Assembly (NCBI GenBank): GCA_032433595.1
Contig: JASWJB010000051.1
Span: forward strand, 110,627 to 174,626
Length of the DNA stretch: 64,000 bases
Direction of reading: 5' to 3'
Source: Conoideocrella luteorostrata
Lineage: Eukaryota > Ascomycota > Sordariomycetes > Hypocreales > Clavicipitaceae
Positions 34,538 to 47,188 of this stretch are shown here, in pieces. The notes beneath the pieces were generated by a model that made no database searches, was not told the DNA's origin, and was given only the letters and a program-made list of their open reading frames with translations. Both the position numbers and the translations under genes were made by a program. Position 1 is the first letter of the stretch; each line of letters begins with the position of its first letter.

Positions 34538-36247
34538 CTAAGCTGGGTGGTGCTCGTGCTCCACCCTCCTCAACTCAACATCGCTTCCCATAGTGGCCGA
34601 ATCAGCCTCAAAGTCCAAGGACATCCTCCCTTGGTCCCTATTTGCCGTCCTGTCCACGGTGCCAAAGCCCCCGTCATCGCCTCTTGCTCGATTCGTCATC
34701 GTCGTTGTTCTGCCCAACCTGCGCAGGGCATCATTCTTAACCACGTTCCAACTGGTCATGAAGAAGATGATGCTGTTCCAAAGGCCCTGTAAGGGAAGGA
34801 CCGCAGCGGCAGCGAGGTGGAACTCATAGGGGGAAGTCCCAGCTAACCAGCTGTGAATACGGTTGAGACTACTAGGTATCCATGTAACGAGGACAGAGAT
34901 CGCGAAGAGGAGGCTGGTCCGAAGATAGGCCCGCTTGATAGGGTCATGCACCACGAACTTGGAGGCCGCTGAGTTGGTGGCTGTTGCTATTCTGGTCAGC
35001 GCGCCGGTATCGTGGGTGCGGCTTCTCGAGGAGGCAGCCGCTGCAGACACCGTCGAGAAGTACTGCGCCGCTGGGGATGGACGCTCGGGTGACGGTGAGG
35101 GCGAGTCATAGAAGCCGCTGCGTTTGTCGCTGCTGCTAGGAAGATGGGCTTTTCTGGGGGGAACAAGATCGTTGGCAGAGGTTCGAATGATTCGTACTTC
35201 TGTGGTGACGGTGCCGTAGAAGCCTTCAGGGCGACTGCGATCGTGGGAGGGAAGCTTTTACAAAAGCCAAGCAAGTCAGCGTTTGTTTTTTTGAATGGAT
35301 GTGGATTTCCCGAGAGGTTATGGGCATGTGTACGAATGGCCATTGATTTGGAGACTTTGGGGGGGAGGGAAGACACTTACACGCTCGCTGCGGCCTGCTT
35401 CACGACTCTTGGTTGCGGAGAAGCTGTGCAGTCGGTTCCTTGAATGAAATACATGGTATCCAACCAGGACATAGCAGATTATGGAGCCGAAAATGCATAT
35501 CCATATTAACAGGTAGTATGTGTAAATGCGGATGCTATCCCATCTGCTATTAACCCAGCACCACATCTGAGAGAACGCAGGTTAGATAAATATATAAAGA
35601 CAAATGAAGGAGTGTACGTGATCTGTGAGTCTTACCGTGGCATCCCCATAGACAAGACCACGATCCGCATTTCGCACCAGCAGTAACGACAGCGCTATCA
35701 CAAAGGGGCCACCATAGCAGACGACACAGTAAATCCACCACCAACGCCGAAAGGAATCAGGGCTCGTACGGAAGTAAAACACCAGGAAGACGTTGATGGC
35801 CATGGCAAGAGACCACCAAGGATCTGACTGCATGAACCTAGACGGAGTTAGTTGCTTTGATCTAACACACAGACTTCAAACACATAGAACAAAGAGGGAA
35901 GGGAAACAGCAAGCGGGAAATAGGTATAACTAGAGGGAGGGAGTCACTTACATTTCAAACAAGAAACTTTGGGTCTGGCACAAAGTCGACTCTGTCCCCT
36001 GAGCCAGCCCATCCTGCGCAATGATGCTAGCTACGCTCGCACCGACGTTCGAAACACTAGCAAAGACAATAAAGGTGTTTTGGACATTGCGAACGCGCCG
36101 GACAAGCCCGTATGCGATGAATATGAGCACAACAGATGCGAGACTGACGGAGCCTCCCACCCGTTCAAGAGTGATCAATGCCTTGACTTGGTCGTGAGTA
36201 AACTGCTCGGAACGAGGCACAACATTTCCAGGTGCAGAGACCGGCAT
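34538..36247 (-). CDS. cAMP-receptor-like seven-helix GPCR (fungal GprH type)
   Basis: A plasma-membrane receptor expected to signal through heterotrimeric G proteins. Minus-strand exons are 36247-35952, 35837-35636, 35566-35381 and 35254-34538, giving 466 residues. Seven helices can be placed: GGSVSLASVVLIFIAYGLV, NTFIVFASVSNVGASV, WWSLAMAINVFLVFYF, IYCVVCYGGPFVIALSLLL, YYLLIWICIFGSIICYVLVG, TSLLFAISVLVTWIPSSL and LPLQGLWNSIIFFMTSW. The third intracellular loop is long and Ser/Pro-rich and contains GFYGTVTTEVRIIR, a motif typical of this class. The last helix motif resembles Dictyostelium cAR proteins. The final intron ends in AAAG, which is unusual, but alternatives break the frame. Ligand is unknown; glucose or carbon signals have been proposed for related Aspergillus receptors. 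Confidence 0.86.
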
Positions 36248-39200
36248 GGCTCGGCGTGGTCGGGCAGAAACTCAGAGGGGGCCTCCGAGCCTGACCACGT
36301 CGCGGTGTAGAACGTATCGATTGATACTGGGCCTTTTTTCTTCTTCCTCTTCTTTTTGTATTCGTATTATTTTTATGTTGTGGAGGAAGAAGACGTAGCT
36401 GAACTGAAGCGCAGCCACACACTATGGGATCAGAATTGCGATGGGTCGGTTGAAGGCAATTATGTATGAAGGTCGTGGCTCCGGATTAAGAGCGGCCGCG
36501 ATCAAATGATGAGCAGGCATATAAAGAGAAGAGAAAGAGTTGCCGTTCGCCCGCCGAGGCTCGTGCTCCTCTACCAACAGCCAATCCAGCGAGATCTCGA
36601 CCACTCTCCGTAGCCAGAGGGGATATACTAACTAGGTGAAGTACTCAAATCGACCAGAAGACTTGGTGGTAAGAGCTACCTTGTAAGCTTGTGCCACTTC
36701 AGCAACCTGCCGGTGGCCGTCTTTGGCGAGAGGGAAGAAAATGCCGTCGTTGTGTACTCAAAACCTTGGCTGGCTGGTTCCAGGTAGACGATTTTGGCGT
36801 AACAGGACTGTTGATTTTGAGAGACTGCCAAAAATCGACAAAGACAAGGACGTGCAACAGATTGATGGAGAGCCGACAAAACGCCCATGTCTCGGGAACT
36901 GTTGCTTAGAGACCTTTCTTGCGATTGTGTCGGCAACTAGAACACGGTAGTGCCCTGATCTGGTAACTGACGAAGGCGATCGAGTCTGTACATATATGGC
37001 ACCAAGTGTGCCAATTTCAACAAAGTACTCCGTATATGGTCAGGGCTTGTATTTGCCGAATGTACCATGTGTCAAGGAACTTCAACGTCAGGCCCCAGCA
37101 GCCACAATTATCCCTTTTGAGTCTGTCGAGTACGTCAGAGCGTGTGTTTGCTCCGGGCAAACATTTATCAAGAGGCCAAGAAGATATTCATGACATTGAC
37201 GGTTCAGCTCAGCAGCGCACCTTGGTTGGCGCTCGCTCAGATAAACGGCACCGGTCCGTCTGCTTCGTCGACCTGGCCGCAATCTCCAGCGACGAGTTGA
37301 CTTTGTGGTAAGTATGCCCAGTTCTCATGCGCCAGATCAACAACTACTTCTTCCAGACAAGGCGGACAGTGTAAAGCAGCCAGCCATGGCATGCATTGAG
37401 CGGGCAGGACATGGCCACGGCCCTTGTCGTCGACGCCTCATTTTTCTGTGGTCTGCCATTCGCAAAACACCTTTGTCGCCACCGCCCCGTGAATGTTCAG
37501 GCGGCCGCTTCACGGCAGATTCTCCGTGTACGGGGTACCAATGCAATCAGTGGCCGTCGGTAAGGAGTACGGAGTACAATGCGTGCAATACAGCTGGCGG
37601 TGGCATCTGCACAATCTGACATGTGGTGATCCCACCATCCGTGCTTCCCTGTCACACAAGCAGCAACAGCAACACACTATCATGGTCTACCTTCAGATGG
37701 CGTTCCGCCACGTTGTCCGCCGTCCCGCCGTCTCACCAACCTTCCCCGCCTGGACGGGCGGCTGATGTCGACGCAAGAAAGTGCGTCCAGAAGATTGCAA
37801 CTGCCGCCGAACGGCTCTATGCCACTTCTTCTCTAGTCTGCAACACGCCCAGCTCTGGCGCATCGAGTTTTCCTCCCATGTTTTGGCGGCTCCCTGGCGG
37901 CTCCCAGGCGACTCCCGGGAATGGAATAGGCCCATGCCCACAACCACAGAACCGACGGTTTCGGCTGTGTCGAGTCGCGGACTGTAGTTACGGAGTGCAT
38001 TATCTCCCAATCAGGAAGCTGACAGAACGTCGGGGCAAGGTCCTGGATCAGAGGAACTACTGATGCTGTGTCACGCATTTCCTTGCAACCCCATGCCGGA
38101 TCACAGACAAGGGCCAAACCCATTGGTTCGTTGGCCGACACCGCGCCGGTCGGGCTCTGCGCCCCCCGTATTTTCAGTGAACCCAAATAATATGGCCGGA
38201 CTCTCTTCTCTTTGTCTCTACCGAGTGCAGTACTCCCTACTCCCGAGTCAATTAACTAACTAACTACTCAATAGAACGCGAGAGCATTGAGCGGGCTCGG
38301 TAGCGCAGGGCAATGCCATGACACCATGCCACATGGCTAGCTTCTTCTATTCGTTCTTGCGACTGGGGTCTGTCTGACAGACTGCCGAGATATTAGTGGC
38401 AGAAACGGTATCTTCTGGCTGGTACTCCGTACAAATAGTACAATACGGAGCTCTCCGTGCGGAGTACATACATAGTTATGTATGTGATGGTTATCAGCAG
38501 CCCGGTTGATCACTTCCTTGCCCTGACCGAGCCACCTGAGAAAGGCCGGCCATCAATGTGCTGCTATCAGCCGTGACTCGAGAAGCAGGCGTCGAGCGTG
38601 GCGCGAGACTTCTAGGTTCCTCGCCCCAGTAACCAACTAAGTAACTACTCCGCACGAAAACGGTCGGTCTCTGTTGTTTTAAATCGGCCGTGCAGCGGCT
38701 TCGCGTCCGCGGGGGCCCAGCTCGGTGGAATAATGAAAGTGCCACGATTTGAGCCGGTACTTATTGCACGAGCAGCTTATATCATACGATCAGCCATGTG
38801 CTAATCCTCCGCCTAGTAAATGTAGCGGTTCAATAGGTTTTTTTTTTCCTAGGTTTTTTTCTGTAAATCATGCTACAGCTCACCGCGCGTGAAGCATATC
38901 TCTAGCTGCACGCAGCTCGTCAGAATGACATCAAAACCTGCACCGCAGATCGGCGACAATAGTTACTGGCCTGATTAGAAGCGAAGTGACGTTGTCGGCT
39001 ATCTCATTCGTTTTGCGTAGTGGTCTCAGCAACCTAATTAGTACGATACTGCATACTGGTACGGAGTATACACAATCCATACGTACGTCCGGTTGCGTTG
39101 CACGAATCTCATGGCATCGTTTCAGAAAGTGGTGCCAAGGTGATTCAGCGTGGGCTATTGTCTCGCTCTGCAGGTGGCTTGCAGCCAATTTTTGGGTCGA

Positions 39201-39954
39201 GTAGCGCGCCCAGTCCTCCTGTGGTCTAAACGCCTCATTTCACTTCCATGCTGGTGTGTGGCTGCTCTGTTGGTCGGATCGTCTGGTTTTCAGATCCCCT
39301 TCCAGAAGCACCTGCTTCATCTATCCGGCGTGGCCAGGGGCCATCCAGCGCTAGCCATGGTCCGTGATGCCGGGTTCAATATGGCGCATGTGCGGCAGAA
39401 ATTCAAAGTCGACCTGGCGCGCTCTCGTGTCTTCACAAGCAGGAATCTCGAGCCCTAGTATGCAATTTGGGGCGCTGATAAGCAATAGACAAATCTGAGG
39501 CTGCCCTAAACGTTCATATCTAATGCATATACACGAGGTACTGTTTAATTGAGTCAATGCTATACAAGCTGAATTGCAGATGAGAGTCAACTTCTGCAAA
39601 TCCGAAGGGCTTCAATTGTTCCCTTTCACATCGCCGGTCCCATCTGTATCCAAATCATTATGCCTATGAAAAAACGGGCTATTCTAACTGCACCCAAGAC
39701 TCATAATTGTGATATTCAAGAAGAAAGAAATATAAAAGGTTTGCGGACTGTCCTGTTATCCCGCATATGGACAAACATTGGTCGACGAGACCGGCGGAAA
39801 CGCGTCGTTCGATATTACCCCGTTCTCCCGCGACACCTCACTGGTGAGCGTGTTGCACAAGCCACCCGTTGCTGCGGTTCTATCTGTCGTGTTGCCTAAT
39901 CGCGATCTAGTTGAGCGTACGGAGCACATGGCACTTTACACGGTGTGCTACACT
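36248..39954. other. Long non-coding region with many copies of the dispersed 9-mer
   Basis: This is the longest gap, 3.7 kb, between the receptor start and the 3' end of the ACS-type transporter. Exact 9-mers lie at 37026, 37568, 38423 and 39060, with several one-mismatch copies. Open frames here (for example 37623-38063 and 39150-39458) lack ATG starts or protein character. No transposase or reverse-transcriptase remnants were recognised. Confidence 0.6.
38422..38467. repeat. Compound palindrome built from TACTCCGTA-like units
   Basis: GTACTCCGTAC at 38422-38432 faces GTGCGGAGTAC at 38457-38467. Between them ACGGAG-CT-CTCCGT (38445-38458) is a perfect inverted repeat. It is the densest cluster of the motif in the window. 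Confidence 0.85.
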
Positions 39955-41740
39955 TTAGGTGGTGTACATGAAGTCTGGTCGCTTGTCTCCGAGAGCATTA
40001 ATTTCCGCTTCAGTCTTGCCCTCAACCCAGTGATCTCGCTCGCCTCTGCGACGCTTTTTATTCTCCATGCTCAGCATCGACGTGAAGAGTAGTGATCCTC
40101 CAAACATACACACAGCTAGGTAAGCAATGATGGTTCCATGACCTTGAAAATAGCGCGGTGGCCATCGGTAGATGACACTGCTCACCACGCCATTGAGGTT
40201 GCCCCAGCCGATGACGAATCCAAGAACAATGCCGCGTTTGTAGACACCTTCGATATTGTTGGCCACCCACGCGACCGTCAGCGAAATAGGTGGATATATG
40301 CCCATGGCACCGAGGAATGTACCTGCGTATTGCACAGCAGGGTTGGTACTCGCTATAAGCATTATGAAGCCGACCATACCGAGCAATGCGCAGCCCATGT
40401 TGAAAATACCACGCTTCTGAATTCTGTCAGACCAGAAGCCGACTACAACAGTTGCTACGGCAGCGGCGGCATAAGGTGGAACGCTAAGAAGCTGGTTCCG
40501 AATAATCTGGTCTGGTGATGTGAAGCTCATGGACTGGATAATAGTAGGCAAAAAAACGCTGAAGGAGTACAGTGGCATCAGAGGACCCATGTAGATGAGC
40601 ATGCCGTTGTAAGTCTTCCAGTCCTTGACGGCAGCCCATGCATAGTCCCATTTGAAGTTCTCGTGTTTAGCAGAGCTCTGGTTGTCGTTTTTAAGTCGAA
40701 ACAACACGCGCGCACGGTCTTGGGAGGACAAAAACCTGGCCTCGTCTGGGAAATCTTGAACCATGAAGAAGGATATAAAGCCAACTGCAACGGTCAGGAT
40801 GCCCTCAATAATGAAGATCCAGGCCCAGCCTGCAATCCCTCGGAGCCCGTCCATCTTTTGGATCGCGGCAGCCAGAAGGCCGCCGAAGGAGCCCGCCAAC
40901 GCGGCAGCTGAAAAGAAAATGGCTGCACGTACTCCAAACTCGTTTCGTTTGTACCAACATGAGAGATAATAGTTGACGCCTGGAAATAACCCGGCTTCAG
41001 CGACGCCAAGAAACCAGCGAGCTGCCATGAGCCCGGACCAATTCTTCACAAAGCCCATACCAAGCATGCAAAAGCCCCACATGATCCTAATGAAGCATCA
41101 GCCTTTGTCTATCATTCTCAACCATTATGCTGTTTGTTGGAAGGAGTAGGCATTGTACTCACATGATAGTTGGGATGAACTTCGAGGGTCGCAATCTTTT
41201 GAGTAAGAAATTGGAGAGAAATTCAAACAGGGCATAGGAGACAAAAAATATGATGAGTGTTGCCGCGTATTGCATGGATTTCGGATCGATTCCGAGGTCC
41301 CTCTCGAGATGAGCAATCTTGGCATTTCCAATGTTGGTACGATCCAGAAAGCATATCAAATAAAGAAGACAGAGCTAGGAGGAACATGTAAGTACAGCAT
41401 CGTGTATAGCAGCAAGCGTTTTTGCAGACGAGCAGCGAAGCGGTGTGCAACATGAAATTAAAAAAAAGAAAAAAAACTTACCCATGGAATGAGGGCAAGA
41501 TCCAACTTCCAGAGTAATTTGCGATCCTTTCGTAGGCAAAAAGAATCATGTTAGCAAGACTGCGCGCAATGTCAAACGAGAGGGCGCTGTTCTGTTGCAG
41601 GAGATGGGCAGGCTCACCACTTCCTTCTTTTCAGCCTCTGACAGGCCGGCATCCGGGTCGACTAAGTGTTCAACGTCAGAAGTGGATGAGATATCCCCAG
41701 AGCCGTTGTCCACTTGATTCGACTTTTCGATCCCCCCCAT
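39955..41740 (-). CDS. MFS transporter, anion:cation symporter (allantoate/nicotinate permease type)
   Basis: A member of the Dal5/Tna1-like group that imports organic anions and vitamins with protons. Minus-strand exons are 41740-41618, 41526-41482, 41374-41163 and 41086-39955, giving 503 residues, normal for the group. The longer open frame upstream begins at TTG, so the ATG at 41740 is used. Family signatures after splicing are DRKLLWKLDLALIPW, then LCLLYLICFLDRTNIGNAK, GFVKNWSGLMAARWFLGVAEAGLFPG in helix 4 and FFMVQDFPDEARFL in the central loop. The 45-nt second exon and its AAAG acceptor are unusual but restore the conserved start of helix 1. The C-terminus reads GDKRPDFMYTT, close to the R-x-F-R-Y end common here. 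Substrate is unknown. Confidence 0.9.
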
Positions 41741-44263
41741 GGTCGCGACGATAGACTTGATGCGCACGATGTGATCAGGACCGATAAATAGCTGGCGAGC
41801 GCTCAACTACGTACGCCGCGTATTGCTCGTTGACGCGAGGAGTAAAGATACTTGGATAACAATATAGAGAGATAAAGGTACAGCAATGCTGCAGTAGGGA
41901 AGAAGTACCAGACCAGACCGGATCAGACGGGGCCGGATCAGAGTTGGTACTTTGCGAACTGGTCAAAATAGCAGGGTATCAATCAAAGACGGAAGGTGCA
42001 AGCAAGCCTTGGAAGAATTAGACAATCTAAATCTATATCTCCTTGCGTGCAATACCCGAGCTTTGAGCATCTCCAAACTGGCGACAAGGGAGAAATGTAT
42101 TGCAGAGATGAAATAACAAACTGTACGGCACTGTATGGTACAGTACAGCAATGTTGATTGCCACACTGGGATAATTATTTAAGCAGCTGACTTGACTACG
42201 TACGAGCTTGTGGACGTGGCATGGGACGGCACCTGGCAGGAAGGAGCAAGGAGGGCAGTTGGGCAGGAAGGTGGAGGAAGGGGGGTCGGTCCCACGCTGC
42301 AGGTTACGGCCCATAGAATTCTGGAGATTAATTGATTAGTGGGTGACATGACAGAGTAATCTGTCGGGTCTGCTAGTTGGTTGCAGTCACACTGCACGTC
42401 CGCCGCAAGGGGATACAGCACTGTGAGGACTCCGTAATAAGCGGGCCAACACCAACCTTGGTGAGAGTGTTGAAGCCTTGAAGCCTACCAAGTGGTTGTG
42501 GCAAGCAGGGCTGACAGGAATCGGTGTCTACCGCGGTGGAGATAAATCTCTCTGATGCCTTGAGAGTAAGCCCTGACGCCGAGACGGCCCCCGGTACAGC
42601 CGCCGCGTCAACATCGACCCTGCAATCCGCGGCCGATTGCCAGCAGAGCGCTGTGCATGTTTGCGGTCCACTGGTTACTTGTCCATCCTGGACATCCTGG
42701 ACATCCTGCCCGCTGTTCTAGTTGGTTGCTCACCTTCTTTTGCCAGGCAGACTGGCAGGCTCGTTCCCTTGGGATATTGTGGATGGGTGTGGATGTGTTG
42801 GTGGATGAGGGACTCGGTATGTGGATGTCCCCTGGCGCTGCCGGCTTTGTCTGTTGTTTTGTTTGCCCCAGCGCGGCGCTCCATCCAACTTCCCCATCTT
42901 ACCACATCCTCCCCACTCCATCTCGATGGATTGCCCCGGCAGTTTATTGGTGGCGAATGCACGGAGTACGGAGTATTATCCCAGCTGTGGACTTAATAAC
43001 GAACTGGGCAATGCCAAATAGGGTGTGGGTGCGGCTGCGGGAGCTACCAGCTACCAGCTAACTAATATCGTAGTGACGCCCCCACAGCCTATGCTGATGG
43101 CCCGCCTTGTTTTTCCCGTCTTTCCAGATGAAAGCTTCAATTCTACGGGGCTGAGATGAAGCACAATCGAGCAGAACGGCCGCATCTCTTTATCTAACCA
43201 TACCATCAACGTGGTCCGTTGGTCATCAATCCAAAGAGCGTGGTGCTTCACGCGTTACACTGTGCGTAGCGTGGTCACCGGAAAATGGCTTTTTCAACCA
43301 ACCTTACAACATGGAAGAGGACTATGCTCTGCATGAGCCAACCTATGCGATCCAAGTGGTTTCCGTTGGTGCCAGCGACCCTTGTCTCGCTCGTGTCATG
43401 GCCCACGACAAGCTTTCGGAAAAGTGTCAATTTTTTTATGCCTACCAACATCCCACACACCATCTTTCTAGCTGTTCCTGCTGATGCAACGAGCCAACGA
43501 CGCCCCAAACGTTCATATTTCTGGTCGTCACACCCGTCCGTCCATCCGTCTTGTTGTGTTCTGTTTGACAGTCTAGAGAGCCACGCGAGATGATCTTTGC
43601 GTGTACGACTGGCCGACAACGGCCGGGGTTTGTACAATGACAGGTCTGGTTGAACGACGTGCAGCAACATCAAGAGAATCAATGTCCGACGATTCTGCAG
43701 TGTCAGCGGTCCATTTTACGCATGCTCCATGGTTATGCCAGGGGTCTGGTCCATTGCAACACCAAGGACAGCAACTTTCTGCAAGTTGCTGCAAATGGAC
43801 TTTCGACCCACTGTGAATTGAATAAAGTATTTTGAAGGTTCCCTTTGTTGCTGTCACTCTGTGGCCCGGGCATCGGGTCTCGCAGCAAATGACTCTTCGT
43901 GTTGCAAGGCCGTGCAAGCCGCCACTGATACCTTGCCAGTATTGCACTGCACAGTACGGCTGAATGAAGACCGTTGTATGTACATTCCCATTGTGTTTTG
44001 GGATTTCCGGACACATCAAACTACAAGGTCTGGATTACGTTGACTACAGTAATGCACAGCAGGGATAATTTTCTTTGCTTTCCAAGGACTGCGGCTCTGG
44101 ACAACTGGGGCTTCAGGTAACTAGGGTATTACCGGCATGGCGATACGATGCGGGATATTAATGCAACCTTTCACATATGACCCTTCGATTTGCCAAGGAA
44201 CCACTACTTATTCATACAGTAATGAACACTGCACAGTGCAATGCAGCAAACATCTCAACCTTC
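41741..44263. other. Non-coding region upstream of the ACS-type transporter
   Basis: 2.5 kb without a recognisable gene, bounded by the transporter start and the 3' end of the nuclease gene. It holds one exact TACGGAGTA at 42967, directly preceded by a partial unit, a short CTACCAG tandem repeat near 43043-43060, and several open frames of no clear coding quality. Confidence 0.6.
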
Positions 44264-45088
44264 TTATCCAGCAAAGTGCTCAGGAGAGACCTCCTCCAAT
44301 ATAACGTCAGACACGAACCGTGTCTGCCGCCCATCTGCCTCCTCGACCCAGTGATCCAAGCCACGTAGCGACTCGAGATCATCCCCAACGTCTGCTCTGC
44401 GAGTAAATTTCGCACCCATAGCCATATGTTCCACGGAAGCCATCACCAGCCCAGAGCCCGTCTTGAAGAACCTGAACGACGGGTCCTCGCCACGACCATG
44501 AATCCCACCAGGCCCATCCACCTTGACCATCCCACCCTGCAATTCAAATCCATCATTAACACAAGGCTGATTCAAACAGTACATCACGCCCTTGGCGCCG
44601 GGATTCGCAATCCCCACCCGGAATTTGCGAGTTCTGTAGCCCTTCACCACCCACGGCTCGTAGAGGTCCAGGAGCAAATCCGTCTGACTTGCACCCGAAG
44701 ACGTACGCACACATCGAGACACTGCTTGCCCATTGGACAGCCCGTTCTCCAACGTAAAGTAGAAGGGATACTCGTCGCACGTCCTGTACTTTCCCCCAAT
44801 GTGCCCTACCTCCTTGGAGTGCTTGTGCCCGGCACAACATCTGTTGTCTGCCATTTTGCAACCGGACGCTGCCCGGTTCTGAGCCATTATATCCCAGGCC
44901 AGCGATCCGTTGTCCCAGGTCAGGTGCTGGGGGAAAGTTGGGCTCGCACAGCGCATGGCCCAGCACATGTTGGTGCAAACTTCAGGCATTGTCTCGCAGT
45001 CAAAGGTGATGTCCGGTGCCGAGGCGTGGACAGAGATACTGAGAGCCCAGGCGAGGCACACGGCGCGGTTGGGTATCTTGGCGAGCAT
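44264..45088 (-). CDS. Secreted NucA/NucB-type deoxyribonuclease-domain protein
   Basis: An intronless 274-residue protein starting MLAKIPNRAVCLAWALSISVHASA, a signal peptide. The mature part carries the NucA/NucB hallmark, a Cys followed by DEYPF (KYRTCDEYPFYFT, near residue 107), within about ten Cys residues. Family members include extracellular Bacillus DNases and fungal secreted proteins. In the bacterial enzymes the corresponding D-E-W/Y-P segment forms the active site, so nuclease activity is plausible but not shown. The C-terminal 100 residues (PGGIHGRGEDPSFRFFKTG onward) look like a separate accessory part. It has a 2.1-kb non-coding upstream region with several copies of the dispersed 9-mer. 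Confidence 0.78.
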   Translation of the reverse strand: MLAKIPNRAVCLAWALSISVHASAPDITFDCETMPEVCTNMCWAMRCASPTFPQHLTWDNGSLAWDIMAQNRAASGCKMADNRCCAGHKHSKEVGHIGGKYRTCDEYPFYFTLENGLSNGQAVSRCVRTSSGASQTDLLLDLYEPWVVKGYRTRKFRVGIANPGAKGVMYCLNQPCVNDGFELQGGMVKVDGPGGIHGRGEDPSFRFFKTGSGLVMASVEHMAMGAKFTRRADVGDDLESLRGLDHWVEEADGRQTRFVSDVILEEVSPEHFAG

Positions 45089-47188
45089 TATGTTGTTATT
45101 TCCAAGTGCTTTTTTTAAACACAGCTCGGCACGAAACGATGCGAAACAATTCCTTCTCTCCGTTTGCAGCAGAACTTGTGCATGTGCAGGATAAAAGCAA
45201 TTGATACGAATGCTCGCTGGATTTTTATCTATCTTGACCCAGCCAGAAGGTTTGCTCCGGGCTGTCTGGCACCAACTCTATTCCCCCTATGTAAGCCAGC
45301 GCTTTCTGAAGGGTAATGTAAATAGTATCTTTTGGTGCATTTTAAGGTTTTGACTCGCAGCCAACTGCTGTGTGTACACTACACCTCTTTCTGTCACCGC
45401 AATAGACGGGGCGAAGATGATATGAAGTACAAATGGCCAAACTCTTGCCCTTATCATCATCAAAAACTCTCACATGGCATTTACATAACTACCTGGTGCT
45501 CCGTAACTAATCTGGGTCTCATCGGGGGCGTGTTTCCACTTTATGCCGTGATCTAGTTACTCCGTAGTTACGGAGTGCACCTTTTTGATGTAATTACAAA
45601 GCGCCACGTTCACACAAGCCCCGTTCTTCCACCACCTCTTTTTAATAACGAGCAAAGGAAGGAAAAAAAACGAAAAGGACAAAAAAGACATCAAATCTAC
45701 CCCATAGTGGTCCTGCAATGCTCACAGCTAGCGAATCGGGGCATTAGTCGTTTCGACCCAAACTCCCCTTCGGGACCCATAGCGGCTTGTAAGACCGCAA
45801 CTCCCCTGTATTTCGTGGGTCGTGTAAATAACACAAGCAAGGATTTTTTCCGTTGAGATGGATCTGAGTGTGATTTTAGTTATTTACTCCGTAGTCCAGC
45901 TTGGGGCCAATTCCTTGTTCAGTCGTTGGTGACATCATCACGAAAGAACAGCTCGCTTGGCTTCATGCCTCGTGGTCATCTGGCCACGAAAACGAGGCCA
46001 CAGCATTTTCTTCCCCCGTTGGATTTCTCAAATAGAGATGACGTAGTCACTGCTTTCACTTCTTTGCATATTTTAAACGGGCACTTTGGTCATTTGGTCA
46101 GGGAAAATAGTAGAGTGCCGAGCATTGTACTCCCAGCTGACGTCGTAGCATTAATGCATCAGACTATGCTGTCGGCTTGCGGCCCGAAACCAAAGTCCAA
46201 GCCACCGCGATCTAGGGTGGGTGTAACTAATTATCTTATCAAGTACGGAGTAACTACTTCGTAACTACTCAGTACTCCGTCAACAGTGCTTTATTTGGCG
46301 TTACTGACTGGGAGCGTCTAATTTGAAGCTTTGCTCCCGGCCGAGAATACAGACACTGACTGAACACCCAACACCATATTCTCTACTCCGTACCAGTACA
46401 GTGCGGCAAACCTTCCCCAAAAAACCATAATGTCCCATTTCCATTGGCAGACGCCATGTATCCTATCATTCACCGCCATCGCCATTATTCTCGCCAAGCC
46501 AAGCCAAAAAGCCACTCGTACCACACCGGCAGCCCACCAACCGCAACCGCAACCGCAACCTTACCAAAGGGCATATCATTCCAAGCACATACGAGTCAAC
46601 GTACTACCTCCCCAAGATGGACACTACGAATATTCAGTGATTGATAGTGGCGTCAACGCCACCATGCCATGCGCAATCTTACGACGCAGGTCTGCAGTGC
46701 GGAGAAAAATGTTAGCGCTGTGTGTAATATCTGCACGCGTTCGGGCTCCCATGCAGTTGGTGGGAGCTAGCTGGCGTTCGAAGACGACGTATTATCATGG
46801 GTTCCTTGGATTCAGCACCACGGCAAATGACCACTCTGTCAAGCATGGATAACACGGTCCTACTGACCTATGCACCGAGATTCTAGCCGCAGCAATATCT
46901 TCATTATCACATTTCCAATTCTGACGACGATGCTGTCATATAACAAGAAGAAAAAGAAAGAAAAGCCACAAAAACAATCCGAAATGGAAACAGCTATACG
47001 AGAAGCACCGACACGCTTTCTGTCTTCGGCAAATGTAAAAACAACATATCATTAACCTGGCTGCTCTTCCGTTCAGTAACGCCTTGTCCATGCCATGCAC
47101 CCTTGCCCAGTGATATTGTATCCAATCCTTTCCAGTCTCTTTACCTGTCCACTTCCGCCAATATGTAAGCCAGCTACTCCGCCTTACT
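45089..47188. other. Non-coding region upstream of the nuclease gene, rich in the 9-mer
   Basis: Exact copies of the 9-mer lie at 45558, 45885, 46244 and 46384, the highest local density outside overlapping pairs. At 45559-45576 two 8-bp arms ACTCCGTA and TACGGAGT face each other across a 2-nt spacer. A 140-codon ATG frame at 46430-46852 was considered and not accepted. The right end contains the 3' UTR of BIR1. Confidence 0.6.

Noticed and set aside
34996..35376. A separate 126-codon minus-strand protein within the GPCR gene
   Set aside because: It is another frame through the last intron and third-loop exon of the receptor; the receptor frame keeps the YGTVTTEV motif.
39150..39458. A 102-codon plus-strand frame in the 36-40 kb gap
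   Set aside because: It begins at GTG, has no ATG nearby and no protein-like conservation.
46430..46852. A 140-codon ATG frame with a hydrophobic N-terminus and QPQPQP repeat
   Set aside because: The N-terminus could pass as a signal peptide, but the rest is basic and unstructured with no family feature. It may be a small secreted protein; transcript evidence would be needed.
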